Assembly: GCF_000949635.1 (NCBI RefSeq)
Contig: NZ_BAFN01000001.1
Span: 3,593,052 to 3,657,051 of the forward strand
Length of the DNA: 64,000 bases
Direction: 5' to 3'
DNA from: Candidatus Brocadia sinica JPN1
Lineage (GTDB): Bacteria > Planctomycetota > Brocadiia > Brocadiales > Brocadiaceae
Shown: one piece after another, positions 44,787 to 54,006 of the stretch
Numbering within the stretch: position 1 is the first letter of the stretch
Layout of the letters: every line of letters begins with the position of its first letter
Notes under the pieces: generated by a model
Seen by the model: the letters and a program-made list of their open reading frames with translations, nothing else
Databases searched by the model: none
What the model was told of the DNA's origin: nothing
Translations under genes and position numbers: made by a program

Positions 44787-45989
44787 GTGAAACCATGGCA
44801 TTTTGTCATATATGTCGTCGTTGCTCTATTGGGATTTAGTATTGTTACGGTGTATAGTACAGATATGGCAACTGTAGGATCAGGTGGAAATGGTTATCAA
44901 TTCATGAAGCATCTTTTGTGGATACTCGTAAGCTCTCTGTTGCTGATGACAATGTCATTGGTAGATTATCATTATCTGCAGAAATTGAGCATTCCCATTC
45001 TTGTTATCTCCCTCATCCTTCTTTCGCTCGTGTTATTGCCGGGAATAGGCACGGTTACTAACGGCGCCCGCAGATGGATTCGGTTCAATCACATTTTGGG
45101 TATTCAGCCCTCTGAATTTGCAAAGTTGGCGGTTATCATATTTATTTCGGGTTACATTGCAAAAAATCATAGTCGCATGTCTGAATTCAAGTGTGGTTTC
45201 ATAGTGCCCATTGGTGTCACAGCGTTAACAAGTGCACTTGTGATGAAGGAACCAGATTTTGGGACTGCTGCATTCATTGCAATACTGTCTTTAATTATGC
45301 TGATTGTTGGGGGAACCAGAATTATTTTTATCTGTTTTACTTCCATAGCTTTTGTGCCATTTATACACAAAATGTTATTTGAGGTCTCGTACAGAAAAGA
45401 TAGATTGACGGCCTTTCTCGATCCATGGAAAGACCCCTCTGGAACGGGGTATCATATAATTCAGTCGTGGATTGCCCTTGGTTCTGGTGGTTTGACAGGA
45501 TTAGGGATTGGGGGCAGTAAACAAAAACTCTTTTTTTTACCGGAAAGCAATAGTGATTTTATATTTACCATTTTGGGTGAAGAGTTTGGTTTTCTCGGAG
45601 TAATAGCTGTTATAGCCCTCTTTTTACTATTACTATGGCAGGGACTCAGAATTGTACATAGAACCAGAGATATGTTTGGGTTTTTTTTGGGGCTTGGGAT
45701 TACCGTAATGTTTGGATTACAGGCAATTATTAACATTGCGGTCGTCTCCGGCATTGTGCCAACGAAAGGTATTCCCTTGCCTTTTGTTAGTTCGGGCGGC
45801 TCTTCGTTGCTATTCTCAATGATAGGAATTGGCATATTGGTTAATGTTGCAAGACAGTCTGTAACAGGAGAAACATCGAGTTTGCCAGTTGATGGGGCAG
45901 AGACTTCGGAAGATACAATGGATGGACTATCACTTGCGAGAGTTTGGCATAAGATTATGTCGAGTGTAGCCAGTTTTTCCTGGCGATAG
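44787..45989 (+). CDS. ftsW: Septal peptidoglycan polymerase FtsW
   Basis: A 400-residue SEDS-family glycosyltransferase with about ten membrane spans, a GTG start, and G-A-R-R-W-I-R near residue 95, Q-P-S-E-F-A-K-L (about 107), and P-F-V-S-S-G-G-S-S near the end, all typical of FtsW/RodA. Its place next to mraY and murG favours FtsW. The C-terminal 35 residues are soluble and unconserved. Confidence 0.94.
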   Translation: MKPWHFVIYVVVALLGFSIVTVYSTDMATVGSGGNGYQFMKHLLWILVSSLLLMTMSLVDYHYLQKLSIPILVISLILLSLVLLPGIGTVTNGARRWIRFNHILGIQPSEFAKLAVIIFISGYIAKNHSRMSEFKCGFIVPIGVTALTSALVMKEPDFGTAAFIAILSLIMLIVGGTRIIFICFTSIAFVPFIHKMLFEVSYRKDRLTAFLDPWKDPSGTGYHIIQSWIALGSGGLTGLGIGGSKQKLFFLPESNSDFIFTILGEEFGFLGVIAVIALFLLLLWQGLRIVHRTRDMFGFFLGLGITVMFGLQAIINIAVVSGIVPTKGIPLPFVSSGGSSLLFSMIGIGILVNVARQSVTGETSSLPVDGAETSEDTMDGLSLARVWHKIMSSVASFSWR

Positions 45990-46111
45990 AAGTGATAGTT
46001 TGAGTAAGTCATGGCGTGTGTGAATCTTAAACACGAGATGATAGCGTAATGTGTCATTTGTGTTTAATTTTTGAACTAGCGTTATTTGTTGATAAAAAAA
46101 GGGGTATAAAA

Positions 46112-47236
46112 ATGAAAGTAATTTTTGCAGGAGGTGGTACTGGTGGACATCTAATGGTTGGGCTGAGTACGGCAGAAGAAATTTGTTCCAGATTTCATGA
46201 GGCAGAAATTATTTTTTTGGGGACGGGCAAAAAATTTGAAAAGCGATGCGTAGAACAGAAAGGATTTCAGTATCAACAGTTACGTGCGAAAAAATGGGGA
46301 AAATCGTACAAATATATCTTTACTTTTATTGGTACAATGCTTGCTAGTATTGTTGAGTCCCTCTTTGTGATGAGAAAATTTAATCCTGATATTGTGGTTG
46401 GTTTGGGTGGATATGTATCCGTTGCTCCAATTGTTGCTGCAAAATTACTCGGTATTCCATCCGTGTTACTTGAACAAAATGTAATTCCCGGGAAGGCAAA
46501 TCGGTTTTTGGCTAGATGGGTTGATGAGGTGTATTGTCATTGGCGTGGACCGATCAAATGGTTTAACAAAGCAAAAGTTGTCAGGGTAACAGGGACGCCA
46601 ATTCGGAAGGATATCTTATTTAGCAAAAGGAGTCGTTCCGCCGAGAAATTTGGGCTAAGTTCTTCTAAAAAAACAATACTGATCATGGGCGGGAGTCAGG
46701 GTGCACAGGCGATCAATGAGGTCATAGTAAAAAGTTTGCCTAAATTAGAGACGTTGTCTGATGACTTACAGATAATCCATTGCACGGGTGATTATGGGTA
46801 TGAGGCAGCAAAGGCGGCATATGCACAAACGAAGATTGATGCATTTGTTTGTAGTTTCCTGGATGATATGGGTGCCGCTTTCAGTATGACAGACATAATT
46901 GTTTGTAGAGCGGGTGCCACGACGATTGCAGAGATTACCGCAATCGGTATTCCCGCCATATTAATACCCTACCCGCACGCTACGGATAATCATCAATACT
47001 GGAATGCAATGGAATTGGTAAGCAATGGGGGAGGGTATTTAGTACAACAGCTTGACTTGACACCTGAAAAAATTGCAGAGCTTGTTACCGATCTTTTTTA
47101 TAATAAAGAGAAGTATGACAGGATGAAGATGTTTAACAGGGGAATGGGGATTCCGAATGCGTCCGTAAATGTTGTTGATAATATATGCAGGGTGATTGGT
47201 CTTAAAAGTACTCAATTTGCGCTGATTGTTGGCTAA
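46112..47236 (+). CDS. murG: Lipid II synthase MurG
   Basis: MurG transfers GlcNAc to lipid I. ATG 46112 with GGGG upstream is preferred to the longer frame (46049) because the family starts at M-K-V-I-F-A-G-G-G-T-G-G-H. Other motifs: V-G-L-G-G-Y-V-S-V-A-P, E-Q-N-V-I-P-G-K-A-N, G-G-S-Q-G-A-Q-A-I-N and C-R-A-G-A-T-T-I-A-E. About 374 residues, slightly longer than usual at the C terminus. Confidence 0.96.
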   Translation: MKVIFAGGGTGGHLMVGLSTAEEICSRFHEAEIIFLGTGKKFEKRCVEQKGFQYQQLRAKKWGKSYKYIFTFIGTMLASIVESLFVMRKFNPDIVVGLGGYVSVAPIVAAKLLGIPSVLLEQNVIPGKANRFLARWVDEVYCHWRGPIKWFNKAKVVRVTGTPIRKDILFSKRSRSAEKFGLSSSKKTILIMGGSQGAQAINEVIVKSLPKLETLSDDLQIIHCTGDYGYEAAKAAYAQTKIDAFVCSFLDDMGAAFSMTDIIVCRAGATTIAEITAIGIPAILIPYPHATDNHQYWNAMELVSNGGGYLVQQLDLTPEKIAELVTDLFYNKEKYDRMKMFNRGMGIPNASVNVVDNICRVIGLKSTQFALIVG

Positions 47237-47378
47237 CGTTCCGTTTCACGATGAGACCTGTATGAACTATGAATTTGCTAAAGAATAGGGGAATATAGTG
47301 TTGCATACTCGTAGTGATATTGGGCGAGGGATAAATCTCGGGTAATACAGATTTTCAAGCAAAAGAGGGAACAATGCT

Positions 47379-48821
47379 ATGAATTTTTCAGAAGGTATAG
47401 ACAGGATGCAATCATCCAAGGTATCATTGGAAAAACAGTTTAATTATCGACCTTTACGTGGGCATTGTGTATACTTTATTGGTATTGGTGGTGTTGGAAT
47501 GAGTGCCGTTGCGCGCATTCTTATAAATGAGGGTTGTATTGTAGCAGGTTCTGATGTACGGACGTCTTCTCTGACTTCTACACTGGAAGAAATGGGGGCC
47601 AAGATTAATACAAAGCAAGATGGAAGTCTGATGCCAGCAGAAACAGATATGGTAGTGGTATCCGCTTCGATTTCTGAAGATAATCCTGACCTCAAAACTG
47701 CCCGTAAGCTGGGCATAAAGGTCGTAAAATATTCCCAAATACTTGGTTCATTAATGAAAGAAAAACGTGGTATTGCAATCAGTGGGACTCACGGTAAGAC
47801 GACTACAAGTGCAATGATCTCAACGATATTAAAAACGGCAGGGCTGGATCCGACATTTGTCATAGGGGGAGAGGTGCCTGATATTGGTGGCAATGCACAT
47901 TTGGGAAAGGGGAATTTATTTGTAGCTGAGGCCTGTGAATATGATCGGTCATTTTTAAATCTCACCCCGCAGGTGGGTGTAATTACCAACATAGAAGAAG
48001 ATCATTTAGATTATTATGAAAATATTGAAAAAATAATCAATGCCTTTGGTGATTTTGCATCCTCAATTTCAAAAAACGGCTTGTTGGTTATAAATAATCG
48101 TGATGATAACACAGCTATTGCAGTAAAAAGGGCACATTGTAAAGTAGAAACATATTCTCTCGACATCTCCTCGGATTGGTGTGGTGAAGTCATTTCTGGA
48201 GGCAGTGGCATAAACAGATTCAAAGTTTTTCATAAAGGCAAATTTTTTGATAACTTTCTGTTAAAAATACCAGGGGCGCATAATGTGTTAAATGCACTGG
48301 CAGCAACTGCTGTATGTACATTTATAGGAGTGGATAGAGATTCTATCAGAACTGCATTAGCATCCTTTACTGGAGCGAATAGGCGGTTTCAAATCATTGG
48401 TGTGAAAAACGACATTACGGTAATCGATGATTATGCGCATCATCCGACAGAGATACGTGTTACATTGAAGGCGGCGCGGGAACTTTATCCCGCAAAGAGG
48501 ATATGGTGCGTATTTCAACCCCATCAATACAGCAGAACACGTCATTTGTTGAAGGGATTTACAAAATCTTTTCAAAATGCCGACAAAGTAATTCTTGCGG
48601 ATATCTACGCAGCGCGTGATAATGATTATGAAAAAACTGCAATGCATTCAGTGAAGTTATACGAAGAAATCCGTAATACAGGTGTGGATGTCCAGTATAT
48701 TCCGCAATTGTGCGATATTGTGCATGTTCTTTCTTCACGTGTGAAACGCGACGATGTTGTTGTGACCATGGGTGCTGGTGATGTGTGGAAAGTCTCTTAC
48801 GACTTAGTTTCGATACTCTAA
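47379..48821 (+). CDS. murC: UDP-N-acetylmuramate:L-alanine ligase
   Basis: A 480-residue Mur ligase: V-Y-F-I-G-I-G-G-V-G-M-S nucleotide fold, S-G-T-H-G-K-T-T-T P-loop, E-A-C-E-Y-D-R-S-F-L, and D-D-Y-A-H-H-P-T-E-I. It adds the first amino acid of the stem. No murB follows, as it would in many bacteria. The 142 bases before it hold no gene. ddl follows after 15 bases with a ribosome site AAAGGAG. Confidence 0.97.
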   Translation: MNFSEGIDRMQSSKVSLEKQFNYRPLRGHCVYFIGIGGVGMSAVARILINEGCIVAGSDVRTSSLTSTLEEMGAKINTKQDGSLMPAETDMVVVSASISEDNPDLKTARKLGIKVVKYSQILGSLMKEKRGIAISGTHGKTTTSAMISTILKTAGLDPTFVIGGEVPDIGGNAHLGKGNLFVAEACEYDRSFLNLTPQVGVITNIEEDHLDYYENIEKIINAFGDFASSISKNGLLVINNRDDNTAIAVKRAHCKVETYSLDISSDWCGEVISGGSGINRFKVFHKGKFFDNFLLKIPGAHNVLNALAATAVCTFIGVDRDSIRTALASFTGANRRFQIIGVKNDITVIDDYAHHPTEIRVTLKAARELYPAKRIWCVFQPHQYSRTRHLLKGFTKSFQNADKVILADIYAARDNDYEKTAMHSVKLYEEIRNTGVDVQYIPQLCDIVHVLSSRVKRDDVVVTMGAGDVWKVSYDLVSIL

Positions 48822-48836
48822 AAAGGAGAGTGTGAG

Positions 48837-49841
48837 GTGAAGCGAAAAAATGTTGTTGTGTTGATGGGCGGAGTATCTCCTGAACGTGAAATTTCATTAC
48901 GTTCCGGTAACGCAGTGGCAAAGGCATTGGCGGATGCAGGATTCAACGTTTCTTGCATCGATGTGAAAGACGAGAAGATTGAGGAATTGGACCATAAGGA
49001 AATAGATGTTGCTTTTGTTGCCTTGCACGGATATTTTGGTGAAGATGGGGGAGTACAACAACTTTTGGAATCAAAGGGGATTCTTTACACTGGTTCTGGG
49101 ATCAAAGCAAGCAAGCTTGCTATGGATAAATTAGCAACAAAAAAATGTTTTATCGAGGCGGGCCTTAAAACGCCGGAGTATATCACTGTGACAGAATTCC
49201 AGGAATTGATTGAGATACAGCATGAAGTAATGAGAATCGGGTTGCCGTTAGTGTTAAAACCCACAAGGAATGGTTCCAGCATAGGCATATCACTAGTGAA
49301 GGATATGAACAATCTTCAACTAGCTTTAGAAAAGGCATTCGAGTTTGGGTATGAGGTGATTATAGAGAAATACATAAAAGGAAGGGAATTTACTATTGGT
49401 ATACTAGATGACAAGGCATTGCCCATTATTGAGATTAAACCAGCAATGGAATTCTTTGATTATGATGCGAAATACAAGGATGATAGAACAGAATACCTGA
49501 TTGTAAAAACAACCCTGAGAGAGAATGGAGAAGCAGTCGGCGCCCCCCCCCGTAACGTTGGGTTTCTCTCATCTTCCCAGTGCGATGAGGCACAAGAATT
49601 GGCTTTAAATGCGCATAGGGTACTTGGTTGTAAAGGATTTTCGAGGGTTGATATGATGCTGGACGATCGGAATGAGTTCTCATTGTTAGAAGTGAATACA
49701 ATTCCGGGTTTTACCGAAAAAAGCCTGCTGCCCAAGGCGGCGAGAGCGGCAGGTATATCCTTCTCGTCTTTATGTGAAAAAATTGTGGATCTTGCTTTCC
49801 AGAGTGTACTGGTAAGTGTCGATGAAACAATACAAAAATAG
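48837..49841 (+). CDS. ddl: D-alanine:D-alanine ligase
   Basis: A 334-residue ATP-grasp ligase with a GTG start. V-L-M-G-G-V-S-P-E-R-E-I-S-L-R-S-G opens the family, K-P-T-R-N-G-S-S-I-G-I and E-K-Y-I-K-G-R-E-F-T follow, and L-E-V-N-T-I-P-G-F-T-E-K-S-L-L-P-K-A is near the end. Between about residues 222 and 245 there are roughly 13 extra residues (around V-G-A-P-P-R-N-V-G) not usual in Ddl, encoded around a run of nine C (49543-49551). The loop is solvent-exposed in the family, so the enzyme may tolerate it. Confidence 0.95.
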   Translation: MKRKNVVVLMGGVSPEREISLRSGNAVAKALADAGFNVSCIDVKDEKIEELDHKEIDVAFVALHGYFGEDGGVQQLLESKGILYTGSGIKASKLAMDKLATKKCFIEAGLKTPEYITVTEFQELIEIQHEVMRIGLPLVLKPTRNGSSIGISLVKDMNNLQLALEKAFEFGYEVIIEKYIKGREFTIGILDDKALPIIEIKPAMEFFDYDAKYKDDRTEYLIVKTTLRENGEAVGAPPRNVGFLSSSQCDEAQELALNAHRVLGCKGFSRVDMMLDDRNEFSLLEVNTIPGFTEKSLLPKAARAAGISFSSLCEKIVDLAFQSVLVSVDETIQK

Positions 49842-50760
49842 CGGGAATAGTATATTCTATCTCAAGGCTTTTATGAACTCCTTTTCCACCAAATTAGGGG
49901 AATTGAAAAGAGTGCTCTATCCCCTTTTTTTACGATTTGGGATATTTGCCTGTATAATAGTTTTTGCGATATGGGGGATAAAAAGGATATGGTGTTCTCT
50001 GACAGATTTAAATATTTTTAAAGTCAGTCCTTCTACGTTTTCTTTTAACACGCCCTCCTGGGTGAATGATAATTTTTCTGAAGATATAAAACATATTGAA
50101 ACTTTGAATGAACGGTATGACATGTATGAAAATAATTTGACACAAAAAATAGCAGACGTTTATGGAGGAATCGTTGTTGTTAAGAAAGTGGACTCTATCA
50201 AGCGGGTTTTTCCTAACAAACTGAATATCAAACTTGTGCTGCGCAAGCCTGTTGCTCTAATTAAAAATGGGAGTAATGCCTATCTCGTAGATGATGAGTG
50301 TGTCCTGTTGCCAAAAGAATATTACAAATTACAAAATGTGGAGTACGATAGTCCCTGTATCCAGAGCAATAAACTTGCCAGGTTGCCTCTTTATGGAAGC
50401 AAATGGAATGATAAAGGCATTGAAGCAGGAATAGAGTTGGTGAAATTTCTCAGGGCAAATAACATCCATAATCTTTTTAAGGTTGTAGCAGTCGATGTGT
50501 CAAATGTATGTAAAAGGCGGTTTACGGGCAAGAGTGATATTGTTTTGTGGACAGAAAGCAATACACAAATACGGTGGGGATGTTCTTCCTTATGTAATGA
50601 ACCCAATGAACTTTCCGATGAAGAGAAGCTGCAAAATCTCCTCAGTATTGCAAGAATAGAAGGAACGAATTTGAAACAGATGGAATATGTTGATGTCCGT
50701 TGGAAGAAACCGTTAGGTAAACGATGGGCAAAGGTGGACGTTTCAACGGAAGAACGTTGA
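49822..50760 (+). CDS. ftsQ: FtsQ/DivIB-like division protein
   Basis: A bitopic protein of about 312 residues: one membrane span (about 38-58), a POTRA-like region and a beta domain with V-L-R-K-P-V-A-L-I-K. The frame can also open at GTG 49816; both starts overlap ddl by 20-26 bases. FtsQ links FtsL to the rest of the divisome. It is the last gene of the dcw cluster here: no ftsA or ftsZ follows. Confidence 0.8.
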   Translation: MKQYKNSGNSIFYLKAFMNSFSTKLGELKRVLYPLFLRFGIFACIIVFAIWGIKRIWCSLTDLNIFKVSPSTFSFNTPSWVNDNFSEDIKHIETLNERYDMYENNLTQKIADVYGGIVVVKKVDSIKRVFPNKLNIKLVLRKPVALIKNGSNAYLVDDECVLLPKEYYKLQNVEYDSPCIQSNKLARLPLYGSKWNDKGIEAGIELVKFLRANNIHNLFKVVAVDVSNVCKRRFTGKSDIVLWTESNTQIRWGCSSLCNEPNELSDEEKLQNLLSIARIEGTNLKQMEYVDVRWKKPLGKRWAKVDVSTEER

Positions 50761-50766
50761 AAATAT

Positions 50767-50997
50767 CTATGGTAAATCGGGATTCTCCGGGCTCCAGATT
50801 AACCCTTGTCCTGCCTGCCTGGTGGGCCAGCCTTCATTTGTTGTTCCATCCGAATTGCCATTCCGTATGCATTCTATATGACCGTCTAAAAAAAGAATGT
50901 TTGCTGCCTTTGAGTGCCTTTGTGCCACGCTCCCATACGAGCCTTCAAAGTTATCAGCTATTCCAGCGCTATTGATGCGACCACCAAAGAGTAACAC
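50767..50997 (-). pseudogene. C-terminal remnant of an H-X9-DG prepilin-associated protein
   Basis: On the minus strand the frame reads V-A-Q-R-H-S-K-A-A-N-I-L-F-L-D-G-H-I-E-C: a histidine, nine residues, then D-G, the exact H-X9-DG signature of the DUF1559-type family greatly expanded in Planctomycetes. The N-terminal prepilin part is missing and no source gene is adjacent. The rest of the gap up to the tRNA (50998-51157) shows nothing else. Confidence 0.7.
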
Positions 50998-51157
50998 GGT
51001 CTTTGTGGGATTTCCGATGGTTATGGATTATGACGGATACGATAACAAGCAGGTAACGGAGATTTAGAACAGCAGAAAAATGTGTTTTGCGTACAGAAAT
51101 GTAAGGAAACTTATAAAAACCGATGGATAAAAAATAATAACGTATTTTTAAAAATGT

Positions 51158-51185
51158 TTGACTTTTTATGGTGTAATGTTAAAAT
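51158..51185 (+). promoter_or_regulatory. Promoter of tRNA-Leu
   Basis: TTGACT (51158-51163), a 16-base spacer and TAAAAT (51180-51185) lie about 46 bases before the tRNA. Confidence 0.55.
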
Positions 51186-51231
51186 TAGCAAGTAGTTTAC
51201 TTTTAATCAGATACGATCAATTCTATTTAAT

Positions 51232-51321
51232 GCGGAAGTGGCGGAATCGGCAGACGCGCTAGTTTGAGGGGCTAGTCCCGCTGATACCGGGGTGGGGGTT
51301 CAAATCCCCCCTTCCGCACCA
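51232..51321 (+). tRNA. tRNA-Leu (anticodon GAG)
   Basis: Acceptor stem GCGGAAG pairs with CTTCCGC (51311-51317), followed by discriminator A and an encoded CCA. The anticodon stem CTAGT/GCTAG holds the loop TTGAGGG with anticodon GAG at 51266-51268. A long variable arm (GTCCCGCTGATACCGGGG) marks it as class II, and GGTTCAAAT is the T arm. It reads CUC and CUU leucine codons. Confidence 0.97.
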
Positions 51322-51482
51322 CTTTGCATTTGCCTGCCCGGTAGTTTATTAAGATCAAACAGATAACATAATATTGTAAACTGATTTTAGTTGCACTTCC
51401 TTGATAATGCGTGACATAAATAATAAAAAATAAGGCTGTATTAATGTAATGAAGAGTTTACCCAGATATGGGAGATTTATTG

Positions 51483-53504
51483 ATGAGCAAATATGCATTC
51501 TTAGGTGTGGCAGTTTTTGTATTGTTTGCAACAAGTTGTAAGGAAATGCAGATAAAAAAGTCTGATTTTGCGCCATTTAAAAAGCCAGTCACTCTTTCTA
51601 CTACTACGGAAGAAGTAGAAAAAAAACCCTGGGAATACGAAATTTCACCTGAAAAAAAGGCTGTAGAAAAAAAAGAAGGGATACCGGATGAATTTGTTTA
51701 TAAGGAAGAACATAAAAGACCAGAACCTTCCCTCCGTAAACCGGAATATACAGGGGAGAAAATCGACATTGCATTTAACTTCGATAGTGCAGAAATAAAA
51801 GACGTTCTCCAGATTATATTGGGTGAGATTCTCAATGTAAATTATATCCTGGATAAACGAGTTGCAGGAACGATTAATCTGCATGCTACCGGACAGGTCT
51901 ACAAAGAGGAACTTCTTTCGATGCTCAATACGCTGCTTTATGTCTATGATTTTGCTATAATGAAGGATGGTGATTTATACAGAATACTTCCTAAAGCAGA
52001 AACCCGTCCGGAGACGGGTATTGTTGTTTATGGGGATAAAATCCCCCCCTGGGATAAAAATATCATGATTCAAATAGTTCCCCTCCAATATGAAAACCCC
52101 AAAAACTTAAATGCGACTTTAAGGCCATTTATGACAAGTGTTGGGAATATTGTTACGCATGGTGACTCACCCTATATAATACTTGTTGAAACTGCCTCAA
52201 ATATGGAAAAACTGCTTACCTTGATAAAGACCTTTGATGTTCCTTTTTTTGCCGGTAAAGCCATAAAATTTTTCGATTTTAAACATGTCGATGGGAAAAA
52301 CGTGGCGAAAGATCTTACTACCCTTGCACAATCGTTAGGAGCAAAAGCAGGCGCAGAGGGAGAGATCAGCTTTGTGCCATTTTCTGATTCCAATAAAATG
52401 TTGGTTGTTACAAAGTTGCCGGAACTTTTGCCAAAAATCGACCTCTGGATAAAAAATATCGATGTTCCTCCGACAGAATTGGAGGAAGATCAAAAGGTAT
52501 ATGTTTATAAAGTACAGCATCAAAAAGCCGAAACGATTGTGCCGGTTCTCACACAAATTTATACTGAAAAGATGGCAGCACAGCCTAAGGTGGTCGGGAA
52601 GAAACAGCTAGAGGCAATGAAGATTGTGGCCGATGCAAAGACAAATACCATCGTTATTAAGGCGCTGCCTACTGACTATAAAGCGATAAAAGCGATTGTT
52701 GAGGCGATAGACGCCACACCTCAACAAGTATTTATTGAAGCGCTTATTTTAGAGGTTGATCTTGTCAGTAGTTTAGACTACGGGACCGAGTGGACTTTGG
52801 ATTCAGGAAATTTGAAATTATTTCAGTTGTTTGAATCGGATTCCCTCAAACGGGAGGCCGGTAAACCAACCCTGATGTATACCAAAGGCAACTTTGAACT
52901 CCTGATGGATATCCTTGCAACAAGAAGCAATGCAAGGGTATTATCAGCGCCGCATATCCTGATACGCGATGAACAGCCGGCAAGCATACAAGTTGGCAGT
53001 GAAGTGCCTATCCTTTCAAGCAAAAGTCAGACAACGGGCACGGATGTTGTATTTGAACAGGTTCAGTATCGTGATACAGGTATCATCCTTACGGTGACCC
53101 CGCACATTGCAGAAAATGATTTTATTACATTGGATATAAAACAGGAAGTGAGCAATGTTCAAGAATCGGCAGGTGTTGTTGCTTCACCGATATTTTCTAC
53201 CCGTCAGGCAGAAACCTCATTAGTAATAAAGAGTGGGCATACAATAACTTTAGGAGGTATAATCGAACAGAAAGATAGCAAAAGTGTAAAGAAAATACCA
53301 CTTCTGGGGGATATTCCTTATGTGGGTAATTTGTTTAAATCCACAGAAATTGATAATAGTAGGACCGAGTTAATCATGCTAATAACCCCCTACATTGCAA
53401 ATAATGCAGAAGAAGCAGATTCGTTGACCAATGCCTTCCAGAAAAAATTAAAAGAAATAGAACCGTTAATAACACAAAGTGTAACCGAAAGTGAGAAGTA
53501 CTAA
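51483..53504 (+). CDS. gspD: Type II secretion secretin GspD
   Basis: The outer-membrane channel of type II secretion. The start at ATG 51483, with GGGAG nine bases upstream, is preferred to 51468. A signal with a possible lipobox (A-T-S-C, cysteine 19) opens the protein, a Lys/Glu-rich linker follows, then N-domains (I-D-I-A-F-N-F-D-S-A-E-I-K-D-V-L), and the secretin core begins near V-F-I-E-A-L-I-L-E-V with V-P-I-L-S and G-I-I-L-T-V-T-P-H-I. About 673 residues, normal length. gspI starts 14 bases before its stop. Confidence 0.93.
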   Translation: MSKYAFLGVAVFVLFATSCKEMQIKKSDFAPFKKPVTLSTTTEEVEKKPWEYEISPEKKAVEKKEGIPDEFVYKEEHKRPEPSLRKPEYTGEKIDIAFNFDSAEIKDVLQIILGEILNVNYILDKRVAGTINLHATGQVYKEELLSMLNTLLYVYDFAIMKDGDLYRILPKAETRPETGIVVYGDKIPPWDKNIMIQIVPLQYENPKNLNATLRPFMTSVGNIVTHGDSPYIILVETASNMEKLLTLIKTFDVPFFAGKAIKFFDFKHVDGKNVAKDLTTLAQSLGAKAGAEGEISFVPFSDSNKMLVVTKLPELLPKIDLWIKNIDVPPTELEEDQKVYVYKVQHQKAETIVPVLTQIYTEKMAAQPKVVGKKQLEAMKIVADAKTNTIVIKALPTDYKAIKAIVEAIDATPQQVFIEALILEVDLVSSLDYGTEWTLDSGNLKLFQLFESDSLKREAGKPTLMYTKGNFELLMDILATRSNARVLSAPHILIRDEQPASIQVGSEVPILSSKSQTTGTDVVFEQVQYRDTGIILTVTPHIAENDFITLDIKQEVSNVQESAGVVASPIFSTRQAETSLVIKSGHTITLGGIIEQKDSKSVKKIPLLGDIPYVGNLFKSTEIDNSRTELIMLITPYIANNAEEADSLTNAFQKKLKEIEPLITQSVTESEKY

Positions 53505-53988
53505 AATCAAGAGTGGAAATGGTTTTACTATCCTTGAGGTTATGGTTGCATTGGCGATCATGGGGATCTCTATCGGGATTTTTTTTGGTTCGATCGGTAA
53601 TTCGTCCAGGTTAAGGGGAAAGATCGACGAACACACAAAATCATTACTTCTTGCGAGAACAAAAATGGAAGAGGCTTTTTTGGGTATACTTGGTAAAAAA
53701 TATGTCAAGTTAAATGAGAAGAAAACTTTTGAAGGTATCACGAAAGATGGTATTCCATGGAAGGTATCAGAAGTGAATAAATATAAAGAAGCAATGGATA
53801 AAATTGATATGAATACCACGGCTATTGGGGAAAATTTTATGGAAGAAGTTCCGCCTGAAGGGACTACGTTGCTCAGTACATTCGTGGAAGGAATAAGCAT
53901 TGAGACGATTTTTTTCACTGAGGAATCCGGGGGAAGTCCCAAAACGGAGGATAGCGAGGAGCAGGAGACAGGATCAGAAGAAGACTAG
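53491..53988 (+). CDS. gspI: Minor pseudopilin GspI
   Basis: A 165-residue pseudopilin with a GTG start. The prepilin peptidase site is G|F-T-I-L-E-V-M-V-A-L-A-I-M-G-I (Gly 11, Glu at +5), followed by one membrane helix and a soluble domain with acidic end. M-V-A-L-A-I is typical of GspI, which sits at the pilus tip with J and K. Overlaps gspD by 14 bases. Confidence 0.85.
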   Translation: MRSTKIKSGNGFTILEVMVALAIMGISIGIFFGSIGNSSRLRGKIDEHTKSLLLARTKMEEAFLGILGKKYVKLNEKKTFEGITKDGIPWKVSEVNKYKEAMDKIDMNTTAIGENFMEEVPPEGTTLLSTFVEGISIETIFFTEESGGSPKTEDSEEQETGSEED

Positions 53989-54006
53989 GTATCAATTCTT
54001 TTTATC

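Noticed and set aside
51232-51321. tRNA-Leu as an integration site for an element
   Set aside because: No integrase gene and no duplicated tRNA end were found on either side within the window.
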